The notes: generated from the letters alone by a model not told the origin. A stretch of 64,000 bases of DNA from Fodinibius sediminis (GCF_900182555.1 NZ_FXTH01000008.1:153564-217563); one strand, 5' to 3'; positions 36,008 to 45,578 are shown, counted from the first letter of the stretch. Made by a program: numbers and translations.

Positions 36008-36313
36008 ATAAAAATTGCGTTGTGCCCCGATTACCCGAGCGTCGCATCCAAGCTTTTGATGAGGATGAAAATATATAAGGAATTCGTGTACAATGTTAAC
36101 TAAAAATTTGGGACAATGTCAGCGATTGTTAAAAATCATGTGAATAACGTATTTTGTATAAAAAGAGTGAAAAACATGTATAAATTAGCTAATGGTTAAA
36201 TTTAGTTAAAATAATGAAGAGCATATTTATAAAAGGAAGGAATGATTTATCTTTGGCTAGAGTTTTTTCAGTCTTATTTCTGCTGTTAAAATATTATATT
36301 AATCACAGTCGGT
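36008..36313. other. AT-rich divergent intergenic region
   Basis: 306 bp between the antiporter and the small membrane protein gene, with no ORF of note. Its only recognisable signal is a TATCTTTG box (36248-36255), listed separately. The A/T richness is higher than in neighbouring spacers, consistent with two divergent promoters. Confidence 0.5.
36248..36255 (+). promoter_or_regulatory. Candidate -7 element (TATCTTTG) for the small membrane protein gene
   Basis: An exact match to TAnnTTTG lies 58 bp before the ATG at 36314, the same octamer as ahead of glyQS. No TTTG -33 box is seen 19-21 bp upstream. Confidence 0.35.
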
Positions 36314-36532
36314 ATGGATCGTCAGCTGCGAAATAAAGTAATAACGGAAGTTATCTGGTTGGCAGGACTTCTGTTTATTTCTGCAATAATTGAATATGTT
36401 TTTATATTATTACTCGACCTGCATCCCATCCTGAGCGTAAAAATTCAGGTCGTTATAGGTCTGACAATCATTGGGTATGCCATTCGCATGGCAGCTCGCC
36501 TGGTGAGTTATTTCAAAACATCTACTGATTGA
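36314..36532 (+). CDS. Small two-helix membrane protein
   Basis: A 72-residue protein with two hydrophobic segments (VIWLAGLLFISAIIEYVFILLL and IQVVIGLTIIGYAIRMA) joined by a short loop (DLHPILSVK) and ending in a basic, polar tail. I recognise no family. It sits between two ion/solute transporters and upstream of the EIIA-fused permease, 130 bp away on the same strand, so it may be an accessory or regulatory subunit; that is guesswork. A TAnnTTTG box upstream supports expression. Confidence 0.6.
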   Translation: MDRQLRNKVITEVIWLAGLLFISAIIEYVFILLLDLHPILSVKIQVVIGLTIIGYAIRMAARLVSYFKTSTD

Positions 36533-36662
36533 TATGAATAGTGTAACAATTTGTCTGGAATAAATTTATCAGCAGTGGATCTGCCGAACTAAAGCTGTTT
36601 CTTTCCATTCTTTACAGCTGCAAAACAAATAAATAATATCAATACAGAACGTTAAAGAATTT

Positions 36663-38789
36663 ATGGATCATCAAAAATTAGAGAAACAACTGGGACTATG
36701 GGATGTATACGCCATAGCAACCGGGGCAATGTTCAGTTCGGGTTTTTTCCTGCTGCCGGGCATCGCCGCCGCCGAAACCGGTCCGTCGGTATTCATCGCC
36801 TATCTGGTATCCGGGCTGCTGGCACTTCCGACCATGTTCAGTATGGCTGAGCTCGCTACGGCCATGCCCAAAGCGGGGGGGACCTACTATATTATTGACC
36901 GCAGCCTTGGTCCCATGATTGGCACAGTGGGGGGGTATGGGTCCTGGCTGGCGCTGGTCCTCAAGAGTGCTTTTGCCCTGATTGGGATGGGAGCGTATCT
37001 GGGTATTTTCTTTGATATTCCCATCATCCCTGTTGCCATTGTGCTGACCCTGGTGTTTGGCATCCTCAATGTCGTCGGCGCCAAGGAAACCACCGCTCTT
37101 CAGAAGATCCTGGTGGCCGCCCTGATCAGTATCATGATCTTCTATATCCTGCAGGGACTGTTCTCGATTTTTTCAATGGATTTTGTGGAAATTACAAAGA
37201 CCCAGTTCACCCCGCTCTTCACCAACGGGGCCACAGGCTTCTTTGCCACGGTGGGAATGGTCTTTGTTTCTTATGCGGGCTTGACCAAGGTGGCCAGCAT
37301 TGCTGAAGAGGTAAAGCAGCCGGATAAAAACATCCCGTTGGGGATGATCCTCTCGATCATGTCGGCCATTTTTGTTTATGTGTCCGGGGTCTACATTATG
37401 GTGGCTGTTCTCGAGCCCTCGGAATTTCGGTCAGACCTTACGCCGGTAGCCACCGCGGGTGAGGCCTTCATGCACTGGCTGCCGGGAGAGTCGGGCGTTC
37501 TTCTGGTTGTTATCGCCGCTGTTGCTGCTTTTGCCTCCACCGGAAACGCCGGTATTATGTCGGCTTCAAGATATCCGCTGGCGATGGCGCGTGATAAACT
37601 GCTTGACGAACGCTTCGCCCGTATCAGTACGAAGGGAACTCCTATCATTGCTATTGTTGCGACAACACTGATGATGATTTTCTTCCTTGTGGCCTTCAAT
37701 GTGGCCGAGGTTGCCAAATTGGCCAGTGCCTTTCAGTTGCTGCTTTTTGCCCTGCTGAACCTTGCGGTTATTGTTATGAGGGAAAGCAAAATTGAGGAAT
37801 ACGACCCGGGGTTCACCTCCCCGCTGTACCCCTGGCTACAGATTATCGGGATGATCTTTTCTGCCGTACTTATTCTGGAAATGGGTCTGCTTTCCATTCT
37901 CTTTACGGTAGTGGTAAGTATTTTCGCGGTCGGATGGTACTATTACTACGCCTATGGGAAAATTGATCGGCAGGGAGCTATTTTCCACGTACATGCCCGC
38001 CTGGGTGAAAAGAAGGATTACGGGCTGGAGCGCGAGATGAGAGGCATCCTGCGGGAAAAGGGGCTTCGCGAGGACGATCCCTTCGAACGGGTGGTCTCCC
38101 AGGCTATTGTCATAGATGAAAGCAGTACCGAGTTAAGCTATAAGACCATTATTAAAAGAGCATCAGAAAAGCTGGCTGAACGGCTGACTCTGGATGCGGA
38201 GGCCCTGTTTGATAAGTTCTGTGCCACGCACAATACGGGGGCCATCCCGCTTGGTAACGGGGCGGCAATCAATCATGTACGTATTAACGAGGATCTGCCC
38301 TCCGAGATGGTACTGGTCCGGATCCCTGAACACCTGTCTGTTTCTACGAAGGATTTTGATGTTCTCAATGAAGATAAAACCGGGGAGGTGGAAAATTTAC
38401 GCGCTATTTTCTTCCTGGTGAGTTCTTCAGAGAACTCCGGTCAGCATCTGCGAATTTTAGCACATCTTGCTGAAATGATCGACAATAAACACTTTATTGA
38501 CCGCTGGAAAAAGGCTTCCAATGATACCGAACTTCGCGAGATATTGCTCAGGGACGAGCGATTTATCAACATCAAAATATCCTCCGTCAACAATACCCAG
38601 AAGCTGATTGGGAAAAAAATAATGGAAATTGACCTGCCGGGTGAAAGCCTTATAACCATTCTGAAGCGAGACGGGGAAATCAAGATCCCCCATGGAAGTA
38701 CGGTTATCAGGGAGGGGGACGAATTATCCATTATCGGCGAGGTTGAAGATATAAGCCTGATAAAAGAATGGAAAAAGGTCGACGAATAA
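36663..38789 (+). CDS. APC-family amino-acid permease fused to a PTS EIIA-like domain and an RCK_C domain
   Basis: 708 residues in three parts. Residues 1-430 are an APC-superfamily permease (about 12 helices; GAMFSSGFFLLPGIAA in helix 1, ATAMPKAGGTYYIIDRSLGP, SYAGLTKVASIAEEVKQPDKNIPLG). Residues about 490-632 resemble a PTS EIIA type-2 (PtsN/Fru) domain: FDKFCATHNTGAIPLGNGAA followed by INHVRI, where His538 aligns with the phosphorylated His of EIIA-Ntr, then RILAHLAEMI. Residues about 635-708 are a TrkA-C (RCK_C) domain (GKKIMEIDLPGESLITILKR, then GDELSIIGEVEDI). The fusion suggests transport controlled by PTS phosphorylation and a small ligand. HPr and EI are encoded 16 kb downstream. NhaA follows after 76 bp. 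Confidence 0.85.
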   Translation: MDHQKLEKQLGLWDVYAIATGAMFSSGFFLLPGIAAAETGPSVFIAYLVSGLLALPTMFSMAELATAMPKAGGTYYIIDRSLGPMIGTVGGYGSWLALVLKSAFALIGMGAYLGIFFDIPIIPVAIVLTLVFGILNVVGAKETTALQKILVAALISIMIFYILQGLFSIFSMDFVEITKTQFTPLFTNGATGFFATVGMVFVSYAGLTKVASIAEEVKQPDKNIPLGMILSIMSAIFVYVSGVYIMVAVLEPSEFRSDLTPVATAGEAFMHWLPGESGVLLVVIAAVAAFASTGNAGIMSASRYPLAMARDKLLDERFARISTKGTPIIAIVATTLMMIFFLVAFNVAEVAKLASAFQLLLFALLNLAVIVMRESKIEEYDPGFTSPLYPWLQIIGMIFSAVLILEMGLLSILFTVVVSIFAVGWYYYYAYGKIDRQGAIFHVHARLGEKKDYGLEREMRGILREKGLREDDPFERVVSQAIVIDESSTELSYKTIIKRASEKLAERLTLDAEALFDKFCATHNTGAIPLGNGAAINHVRINEDLPSEMVLVRIPEHLSVSTKDFDVLNEDKTGEVENLRAIFFLVSSSENSGQHLRILAHLAEMIDNKHFIDRWKKASNDTELREILLRDERFINIKISSVNNTQKLIGKKIMEIDLPGESLITILKRDGEIKIPHGSTVIREGDELSIIGEVEDISLIKEWKKVDE

Positions 38790-38865
38790 CAGATATTCCC
38801 GTGGCTTTTGATTTCTTGATACGCAATTAACAGTAAATACTAAATTAAAATAAATACACAGGAAA

Positions 38866-40224
38866 GTGGCGAATAATAGTATAACGGAAAAGATAAGCGG
38901 TTTTTTTAAAAAGGACTCGGCTGCAGGTATGATGCTGATGTTTGCAACCATCCTTGCGTTGGTTGTAGCCAATAGTCCTCTTTATGAGATGTATCACCAT
39001 TTTTTGGAAATGCACGCAGTATTGGGATTTGGCGACTTTATGATTGATGAGTCGGTCCATCACTGGATAAATGACGGATTGATGGCCGTCTTCTTTCTGC
39101 TTGTGGGGCTGGAGATCAAGCGGGAATTGAAATACGGTGAGCTGTCAACTGTGCAGTCGGCGCTGCTTCCCGCTGTTGCAGCTGTGGGAGGGGCTATGCT
39201 GCCCGCCCTGATTTACTGGGGAATGAACAGTGGTACGGAATATATGAATGGATGGGCCATTCCCATGGCTACCGACATCGCTTTTGTAATTGGTATTGTG
39301 GCGTTGCTGGGGTCGCGTGTTCCGGTATGGGCCAAGGTGTTTGTGACAGCCATTGCGGTTGTGGATGATCTTATTGCCGTCCTTGTTATTGCTTTCTTCT
39401 ACACGGAATCGATCAGTATGGTCGCCCTTGGAGTAGCCGGCGCCTGCCTGCTGCTGCTATTGCTGTTGAACTATCGCGGGGTTAATCGTATATCGCCCTA
39501 TATGATTATAGGATTCATCATGTGGTGGGCTGTCCTGAAGTCCGGGGTGCATGCCACGATTGCAGGCGTGATCCTGGGGTTTGCCATCCCGGCCAGCCGC
39601 GGATGGAGTCTGGAACGGCTCAAGGATTATGCCCAGGAAGGGTTTGAACTATTCAAACAGGCCGAAGATGATGATATGCCAGTCACCAAGGAGCAGGCGC
39701 TGCACCATATGGAAGAGACGGTCAGTCACGCTGAATCACCGCTGCACAGGCTGGAGCACAAACTGCACTTTTCAGTTTATTTTCTGATTATGCCAATTTT
39801 TGCTTTTGCCAACGCAGGCGTCATCTTTGATCCCGAGGTGATGGGACATGCCTTTGCTTCAACGCTTACCTGGGGTATTGCACTGGGGCTATTCTTTGGA
39901 AAACAGATTGGTATTCTGGGCTTCACCTGGGGACTCACCAAGATGGGGTTCACCGATCTTGCGGACAACAGGGAAACCTGGAAGGTCGTCTATGGGGTGG
40001 CCTTGCTTGCCGGTATCGGTTTTACCATGTCGCTGTTTATTGCGAACTTGTCTTTCGAAGCGGGCTCAGAGCTTTTGGAGTTCGGCAAAGTCGGCATCCT
40101 GATCGGGTCCTTGATCAGCGGCCTGCTCGGATACTACTTTCTCAGCCGACGTCCCGCATACGGAGCAGAAACACAGCAGCCGTATGATGTACCCGAGCGC
40201 AGCGGGCAAAAAGAGCAGGTTTAA
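38866..40224 (+). CDS. nhaA: Na+/H+ antiporter NhaA
   Basis: Exchanges two H+ for one Na+ or Li+ across the inner membrane. The ion-binding aspartate pair is in AIAVVDDLIAVLVIAFFY, preceded by the family motif TDIAFVIGIVALLGSRVP; LLVGLEIKRELKYGEL and KSGVHATIAGVILG are also typical. At 452 residues it is longer than E. coli NhaA: an acidic insert (about residues 250-290, KQAEDDDMPVTKEQALHHMEE) lies in the central loop and a polar tail closes the protein. The start is GTG at 38866 after AGGAAA; the next Met falls inside the first helix. It ends at a strong terminator. Confidence 0.95.
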   Translation: MANNSITEKISGFFKKDSAAGMMLMFATILALVVANSPLYEMYHHFLEMHAVLGFGDFMIDESVHHWINDGLMAVFFLLVGLEIKRELKYGELSTVQSALLPAVAAVGGAMLPALIYWGMNSGTEYMNGWAIPMATDIAFVIGIVALLGSRVPVWAKVFVTAIAVVDDLIAVLVIAFFYTESISMVALGVAGACLLLLLLLNYRGVNRISPYMIIGFIMWWAVLKSGVHATIAGVILGFAIPASRGWSLERLKDYAQEGFELFKQAEDDDMPVTKEQALHHMEETVSHAESPLHRLEHKLHFSVYFLIMPIFAFANAGVIFDPEVMGHAFASTLTWGIALGLFFGKQIGILGFTWGLTKMGFTDLADNRETWKVVYGVALLAGIGFTMSLFIANLSFEAGSELLEFGKVGILIGSLISGLLGYYFLSRRPAYGAETQQPYDVPERSGQKEQV

Positions 40225-40261
40225 TTGGACTTTTGAACATATTCCACGCAGTATTGCATCG

Positions 40262-40290
40262 AAAGGGCGGCCTCGACGGCCGTCCTTTTT
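40262..40290 (+). terminator. Rho-independent terminator of nhaA
   Basis: GGGCGGCC (40265-40272) pairs with GGCCGTCC (40278-40285), one G-U pair, 5-nt loop, extended by A-U pairs and followed by five U residues. It lies 40 nt after the nhaA stop. Confidence 0.8.
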
Positions 40291-40375
40291 AGTTTACAGG
40301 CCGCCCGGAATAGTGAAAGGAGAAATACTGTACCCCGATACTGCACCTTGCCAGCGTTCTCAAACATTGAATTGG

Positions 40376-41377
40376 TCAGTTGGCAATAGCGGGCTCAGCC
40401 AGTGTTCCTTCCAGACGAATTAGAATGCCCTCTCCGTTTCGGGGAAGGGATATAGAGAGCAACTGTTCGATATTTTCCAGAACACGCCGGAAAGAGGGGG
40501 AAAAATCACTTATGGAAATCGTGGCATTCTCCAGTGTGGATGCCCCATATGGCTGTTGAAGGCCAATGTCTGCACGGGCAGAAATCAAAGCAAGTTCCGA
40601 GTTAAGTTCGGATTCAAGTTGCAGATGCCCATTCTGGGGATGCGGGGAGGATTTTATACGGGCGGAATGGAAGGGGATGGCATCGGTGGCATAGCCAAAG
40701 CCCTTGATAAAAAAACCGTATTTACTTTGAAAGGCTTCCAGTGGTTTCCAGCGCAGGGAATCCATGGTAACCGTATGAGAACCGTGCTCCCAGAAGCTTT
40801 TCTTTCCGGCCGGCACGGAACCCTCGTATTGAAACTCTTGTGAGCGTAAGCCCGCAACAAGGGTTTTGGGAAACTGTAGCCTGAATCCAAAGCCTTCGGC
40901 CCGAATGGCCTGTGGTTTGGTGAAGAGGGTATCAGAAACCGCTGCCCGGATGCCGCTGAGCGCCTCCCCATCAAAATAAAGATGCAGGCTGTCAGCTGAT
41001 ACTTGCTGAAGATTTGACTTATTGACATAGGAGGGGCGCAGGAGCTGTGCTTCTGCCTGGTAAAGATGTTCCAGGGCATAGGCTGTGCCGCCCAGGTAGA
41101 ATTTAAGGACATCGAGATAGGAAAGATCCACCGTCAGTTGCTCGGTCCGCTCGATATGATTACCCAGGATGATTGTGACATCATGCAGGATTACCTTGCC
41201 GGTAAAGGGGGTGACTTCAACGGAGGAGTGCTTTACGGAGATGGATGGATCCTGCCCCGTCTGTTCTTCGATAAGTCGAACAATCTGTTCTTCAGCTTGT
41301 GATGCCGCATAATAGTGGTACCCTGTAATTAAAGCGATTGCAAGGATGAGGCCCAATAAAAGGTATCTTTGTTTCAT
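40376..41377 (-). CDS. Membrane-anchored AsmA/DUF748-like protein
   Basis: About 333 residues with one N-terminal membrane helix (RYLLLGLILAIALITGYHYY) and a large periplasmic beta-rich part. Features such as SVKHSSVEVTPFTGKVILHDVTI near residue 55, repeated amphipathic strands and the ending GEGILIRLEGTLAEPA resemble AsmA-like or DUF748 bridge proteins, which help move lipids or assemble the outer membrane. This is a structural-type match rather than a firm family call. The start at 41377 (MKQRYLL) is preferred over a GTG nine bases upstream. It follows hisS by 61 bp on the same strand. Confidence 0.65.
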   Translation of the reverse strand: MKQRYLLLGLILAIALITGYHYYAASQAEEQIVRLIEEQTGQDPSISVKHSSVEVTPFTGKVILHDVTIILGNHIERTEQLTVDLSYLDVLKFYLGGTAYALEHLYQAEAQLLRPSYVNKSNLQQVSADSLHLYFDGEALSGIRAAVSDTLFTKPQAIRAEGFGFRLQFPKTLVAGLRSQEFQYEGSVPAGKKSFWEHGSHTVTMDSLRWKPLEAFQSKYGFFIKGFGYATDAIPFHSARIKSSPHPQNGHLQLESELNSELALISARADIGLQQPYGASTLENATISISDFSPSFRRVLENIEQLLSISLPRNGEGILIRLEGTLAEPAIAN

Positions 41378-41438
41378 TGTTGGCACCTAGGCTTTTGGTG
41401 ATCATGATTCGGACGATGGTGCGATTGGAGAAAGCACC

Positions 41439-42698
41439 TCAGGCAGATAGTTCTTCCAGTATGTCATCAAAGGGCAGGGCCACTTCTTCACTGGCCTTCA
41501 TATCCCGAAGCACAAATTTACCTTCTGAAAGTTCGTTCTCGCCCACAATAATAACATGGCGGGCATTCTCACGGTCGGCATCTTTCATCTGGGCTTTGAT
41601 CGACCGGCCAATGTAATCCATGGAGGCGGAGAGACCAGCTTCTCGCAGTCTGGGAAGATGTTTAATGGCCCACGACCGTGCCTTTTCACCGAGGGTCACA
41701 ATATAAACATCCAGCATATCTTCTTCTGCCAGTTTGATATCCAGTTCTTCACAGGCTATCAGCAGGCGCTCAATACCTGCTGCAAACCCGACCGCTGGCG
41801 TGGGCTGTCCTCCGATTTCTTCGATCAGCAGGTCATAGCGCCCCCCGCCTCCCAGCGCATCCTGAGCGCCCAAATCAGGGCTGATAAGCTCAAAAGCTGT
41901 GCGGGTGTAGTAATCGAGTCCACGAACCAGGTGAGGATCTTCCACAAAGGAGATATTCAGTTCCCGAAGGAGTGCTTTAACCCTTTTATAATGGTCAGCG
42001 GTCTCATCGGTCAAAAAATCCGTGATAACGGGTGCGTTGTCAACGATGGGTTGGTCTTCCTGTTCTTTGGAGTCAAGAATACGAAGCGGATTGTTTTCAA
42101 ATCGCTTTTGGGAGATCTCACTCAGCTCCGCCAGATGGGGACGTAAATAATCTTTCAGAGCTTTCGTATAGATTTTTCGGCTTTCCGGGTCGCCCACGGA
42201 ATTAATTTTAAGCGTGGTGTTCCGGATGCCTATGCGGTCATAAATGGACATCATCAGGGCGATGATATCGACATCGGCTGCCGGGTCCTGAGCCCCGATA
42301 ATTTCGGCTCCGAACTGGTGGAATTGGCGCTGGCGTCCTTTCTGGGGTTTTTCGGCACGAAACATGGGGCCGATATAATACAAGTTCTGTGTGCCGCCGC
42401 GCTGGTCAAGATGATGTTCCACGTAGGCACGGGCAACGGGTGCCGTGCATTCGGGACGAAGCACGTATTGGTCTTCACCGCGTTCAAAGGCAAACATCTC
42501 TTTAGAGACGATATCTGTTAGCTGGCCTACACCCCGAGCAATCAGCTCGGTCTGCTCCAGTATGGGCGTGCGGATCTCTTCAAAATTAAACTTCTTAGCC
42601 TCCTCGTGGATAATACGCTCAAGGGTATGCCATTGTTCTACTTCGCCGGGTAGAATATCTACCATCCCCAGGTGTGTGCTAAACGTCGGTTGCGCCAT
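41439..42698 (-). CDS. hisS: Histidyl-tRNA synthetase
   Basis: Charges tRNA-His. The 419-residue protein has class II motif 1 (PILEQTELIARGVG), motif 2 around LRPECTAPVARAYVEHHLDQRG...YIGPMFRAEKPQKGRQRQFHQFGAE, the histidine A loop LVRGLDYYTRTAFE, motif 3 AVGFAAGIERLLIA and a C-terminal anticodon-binding domain (LDVYIVTLGEKARS...). All expected catalytic segments are present. The upstream 209-bp spacer shows no clear element. Confidence 0.97.
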   Translation of the reverse strand: MAQPTFSTHLGMVDILPGEVEQWHTLERIIHEEAKKFNFEEIRTPILEQTELIARGVGQLTDIVSKEMFAFERGEDQYVLRPECTAPVARAYVEHHLDQRGGTQNLYYIGPMFRAEKPQKGRQRQFHQFGAEIIGAQDPAADVDIIALMMSIYDRIGIRNTTLKINSVGDPESRKIYTKALKDYLRPHLAELSEISQKRFENNPLRILDSKEQEDQPIVDNAPVITDFLTDETADHYKRVKALLRELNISFVEDPHLVRGLDYYTRTAFELISPDLGAQDALGGGGRYDLLIEEIGGQPTPAVGFAAGIERLLIACEELDIKLAEEDMLDVYIVTLGEKARSWAIKHLPRLREAGLSASMDYIGRSIKAQMKDADRENARHVIIVGENELSEGKFVLRDMKASEEVALPFDDILEELSA

Positions 42699-42907
42699 GA
42701 AATAAATGCTATTGGTTTAAAAATATTCGCTCCCAAGATAAGAGTCTGCAGTCAGAATTTCTTCGGGAATTTTGCAGGAACGCTTGGTATCCGGGGCTGC
42801 ATGAGAAGAAACCATCAACATGGATTTCAAATACCAGCTCTCTGTATCAGGAGGGCCCAATACTGCAAATGGGGACAAAATTAGCCAGTGATGCGTGGAT
42901 GGTTTGT

Positions 42908-43894
42908 TTACATTACCTCCAGAACTATTTTACCTGTATTTTTATTTTCCCGCATTCGCTGGTGGGCCTTCTCCGCGTGGTGCCAGTCAAAGGTCGAGTC
43001 GATAACGGGTTGCAGGATTCCCGCATCGAACAGCGAGAGCGCCTGGACGGTGAATGCGCGGACAAGTGCAATCTTGTACCGTTCCGGCCGGTTGCGCAGG
43101 GTAGAGCCCATAATGGACAGGCGCTTGCGAAGAATGGGAATCAAGCTCATATCTTCAACAGCATGTCCACCGAGAAAGGACAAATAAACCACGCGCCCGT
43201 CCATGGCCAGTATTTCCATGTTCTTGTGCCAGTAGGGTTTGCCGATAAAATCTACGATCACATCAACCGGGGCACTGCCCAGCTCTCGGGTGATTTCTTC
43301 CGCGTAATCCCGTGTTTTGTAGTTATAGGCCAAGTCTGCCCCGAGCTTCTTGGCGGTCTTCAGCTTATATTCCTGGCCGGCAGTGGTGATGATATGGGCA
43401 TCAGAGAGATGCCGGCAGAGCTGGATGGCTGCAGTGCCCACGCCGCTGCCTCCTGCATGTATGAGTACTGTTTCCTTTTCCTGTACATTTGCCAGCCAGT
43501 AGAGGGCCTGAAAAGCGGTCAAAAAGGTTTCAGGGATGGCTGCGGCTTCGGCAAAAGACATCTGGGAGGGTACGGCCATGGCCAGAGATTCGTGTAGCGT
43601 GCAATATTGGGCATATCCGCCGCCGGGCAGCAGTCCAAATACGCGATCGCCCTTTTTCCATTTGGTGACGTGAGCCCCGACTTCCTCGACGACGCCGCCC
43701 ATCTCCAGTCCTGGAATATCACTTGCGCCTTCAGGAGGCGGGTAGTTTCCGCTACGCTGCAACAGGTCTGCACGATTCACGGCAGTGGCTCTAATTCTTA
43801 CCAGTATTTCACTGCCGTTTGGTTCCGGCCTGGACCTCTCCTCGATGCAGAGCGAGGAGTTTTTACCTGGGTTTTGGATGAGAATAGCTTTCAT
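42908..43894 (-). CDS. NAD(P)H:quinone oxidoreductase, PIG3/zeta-crystallin type
   Basis: A 328-residue member of the medium-chain dehydrogenase superfamily without catalytic zinc. The sequence SGNYPPPEGASDIPGLEMGGVV near the N-terminus is diagnostic of the PIG3/TP53I3 quinone reductase group. The cofactor-binding Rossmann segment is HAGGSGVGTAAIQLCR, and the C-terminus has the family end AEKAHQRMRENKNTGKIVL. It reduces quinones by one or two electrons with NADPH. It is placed 73 bp downstream of the flippase gene on the same strand, with no evident functional link. Confidence 0.92.
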   Translation of the reverse strand: MKAILIQNPGKNSSLCIEERSRPEPNGSEILVRIRATAVNRADLLQRSGNYPPPEGASDIPGLEMGGVVEEVGAHVTKWKKGDRVFGLLPGGGYAQYCTLHESLAMAVPSQMSFAEAAAIPETFLTAFQALYWLANVQEKETVLIHAGGSGVGTAAIQLCRHLSDAHIITTAGQEYKLKTAKKLGADLAYNYKTRDYAEEITRELGSAPVDVIVDFIGKPYWHKNMEILAMDGRVVYLSFLGGHAVEDMSLIPILRKRLSIMGSTLRNRPERYKIALVRAFTVQALSLFDAGILQPVIDSTFDWHHAEKAHQRMRENKNTGKIVLEVM

Positions 43895-43967
43895 ACCGTC
43901 AATTGGCTGGTTGCAAGGTTATCTGAAGAACAGTTTATGGTGGTGGACCTGGTGGAGTGTAAGCCTG

Positions 43968-45458
43968 TTAACCGGTGATGAAATGAAATATCTTTTGACA
44001 GCCCTGCCGGAGCAGGTTTTCTACATCATCAGAAAGGTTAAATAGCAGGATAACTCCTGTAAACAGGAATGTAATTACGAAAGATCGCACGAGCAGATCA
44101 AGGACAAAATTATAGAGGTAGGGAATCTGAAAGGAGAGACCCAGACAGGCCGCCGCAGTCAACAGAACGGCCAGTGCATTCCACCGAAAAGGCTGCATGG
44201 AGAAGGTGATCCAGACAAAGACGAATTTAACAAAATTATATATGAAGATGGAAAGGGCCGTGGCCATGGCAGCCCCCAGCATACCATGCAGCTGAATGAA
44301 AATGTAGTTGGTGGCAATGGTGAGGATGATAAGCATGATGTTGGTATACAGATCAAACCGGTAATATTTTGAATTCATGATGATGCTGCCGTTGATACCG
44401 GTAGCCATATTGAACAATTTGGCGGCTCCCACAACAATGATAATCCATTTCGCTCCCTGGTACTCAGCGGGCAGCAGGTCCATCAGATTGTGCATATTGG
44501 CCCATATTCCCACATACAACAGCGTGCCGGCAATAATCTGATTCAACGAGGTACGCTTGTAGAGGCGGTCGATTTCTTCATATTTTTTTTCTTTGATCAA
44601 GCCGGCCAGCACGGGACTGGCAATTTTGATGATGGAGCGCTGAGGCACGGCAATAACAGATCCCACATAGAAGGCTATGGCATAGACCGCGGTGCTGTTG
44701 AGGTCGATCATGGCACCCAGCATGATGATATCAATATTGCCTACGAGCAGGGTTGCGAGTCCCCCGAGCAGGGAGTAGGCCCCGTAGACTCCCATGCCCT
44801 TGAGAAGCTTGGTGTTCCTGTCCAGTTTAGGGAAGGTTATGTTGAGTTCTCCCCGCCGGTAGAGATAAGCGAGCAGGTAAAACGGCTGAATACCGTAGGT
44901 CAGTACAAAGCCGATCATGAAGCCGGTAAAGGAAATAAGATCAAAATGGTGAATAACCAGTAACAGGATGATCAGGGCCCGCATTAACACTTCATTAACA
45001 AACGATCCGGTAACGGAATCCTGCAGTGCCCGTACATAGTTGTTTAGAACCTCGAAAAAGAGGATGGCAAACACCAAAGGAACCAGGTAGAGATAATAGG
45101 ACGCAAAAAGAGCCGACTGGTCATCATAATAGGTGATAAACTGTCCCTGTAACAGCAGGTAGACAGTTATAAAGAGTAGAAACCCTCCCAGGGGGACCAA
45201 CAGGATAAGTGTCAGCAGGTTGCCCCTCGACTGCGCGGAATGCTGGAAATAGGGGAAGTACCGTATTACAATATTTTTGACGCCAAGATGGGCAAACTGG
45301 GCACATATGATCGAAAGCGAAATGAGCACGCGGGTCAGACCGTATTGGTCGGTGCTTAAGATATTGGGGTAGAGCAGGATGGTAGAGACAAAGCCCAGTA
45401 CAATCCCCACATAGGAGATGACAGTGTTTTGAATACTTTGTCGGATGATGACGCCCAA
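43968..45458 (-). CDS. Polysaccharide flippase (Wzx-like, MOP superfamily)
   Basis: A 496-residue inner-membrane protein with about 14 hydrophobic helices, matching oligosaccharide flippases that move undecaprenyl-linked repeat units across the membrane. The N-terminus (NTVISYVGIVLGFVSTILLYPNILSTDQYGLTRVLISL) is typical of this family, and PQRSIIKIASPVLAGLIKEK lies in the central loop. The start is a TTG at 45458: an in-frame stop nine codons upstream leaves no ATG, and the first helix begins directly after. Upstream on the same strand are an ATP-grasp enzyme and a glycosyltransferase, so it belongs to a surface-glycan gene set. Confidence 0.87.
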   Translation of the reverse strand: MGVIIRQSIQNTVISYVGIVLGFVSTILLYPNILSTDQYGLTRVLISLSIICAQFAHLGVKNIVIRYFPYFQHSAQSRGNLLTLILLVPLGGFLLFITVYLLLQGQFITYYDDQSALFASYYLYLVPLVFAILFFEVLNNYVRALQDSVTGSFVNEVLMRALIILLLVIHHFDLISFTGFMIGFVLTYGIQPFYLLAYLYRRGELNITFPKLDRNTKLLKGMGVYGAYSLLGGLATLLVGNIDIIMLGAMIDLNSTAVYAIAFYVGSVIAVPQRSIIKIASPVLAGLIKEKKYEEIDRLYKRTSLNQIIAGTLLYVGIWANMHNLMDLLPAEYQGAKWIIIVVGAAKLFNMATGINGSIIMNSKYYRFDLYTNIMLIILTIATNYIFIQLHGMLGAAMATALSIFIYNFVKFVFVWITFSMQPFRWNALAVLLTAAACLGLSFQIPYLYNFVLDLLVRSFVITFLFTGVILLFNLSDDVENLLRQGCQKIFHFITG

Positions 45459-45578
45459 GGCAAATACGGTCTTACTGGGGGTTTAGAGAATCTTCTGATC
45501 TTCGAATGCTCGTTAAGATAGTATTTTATGATGGTCATTAATAAATGAAAAGTAAAAGCTGGGAAAGCACGGACGAGG

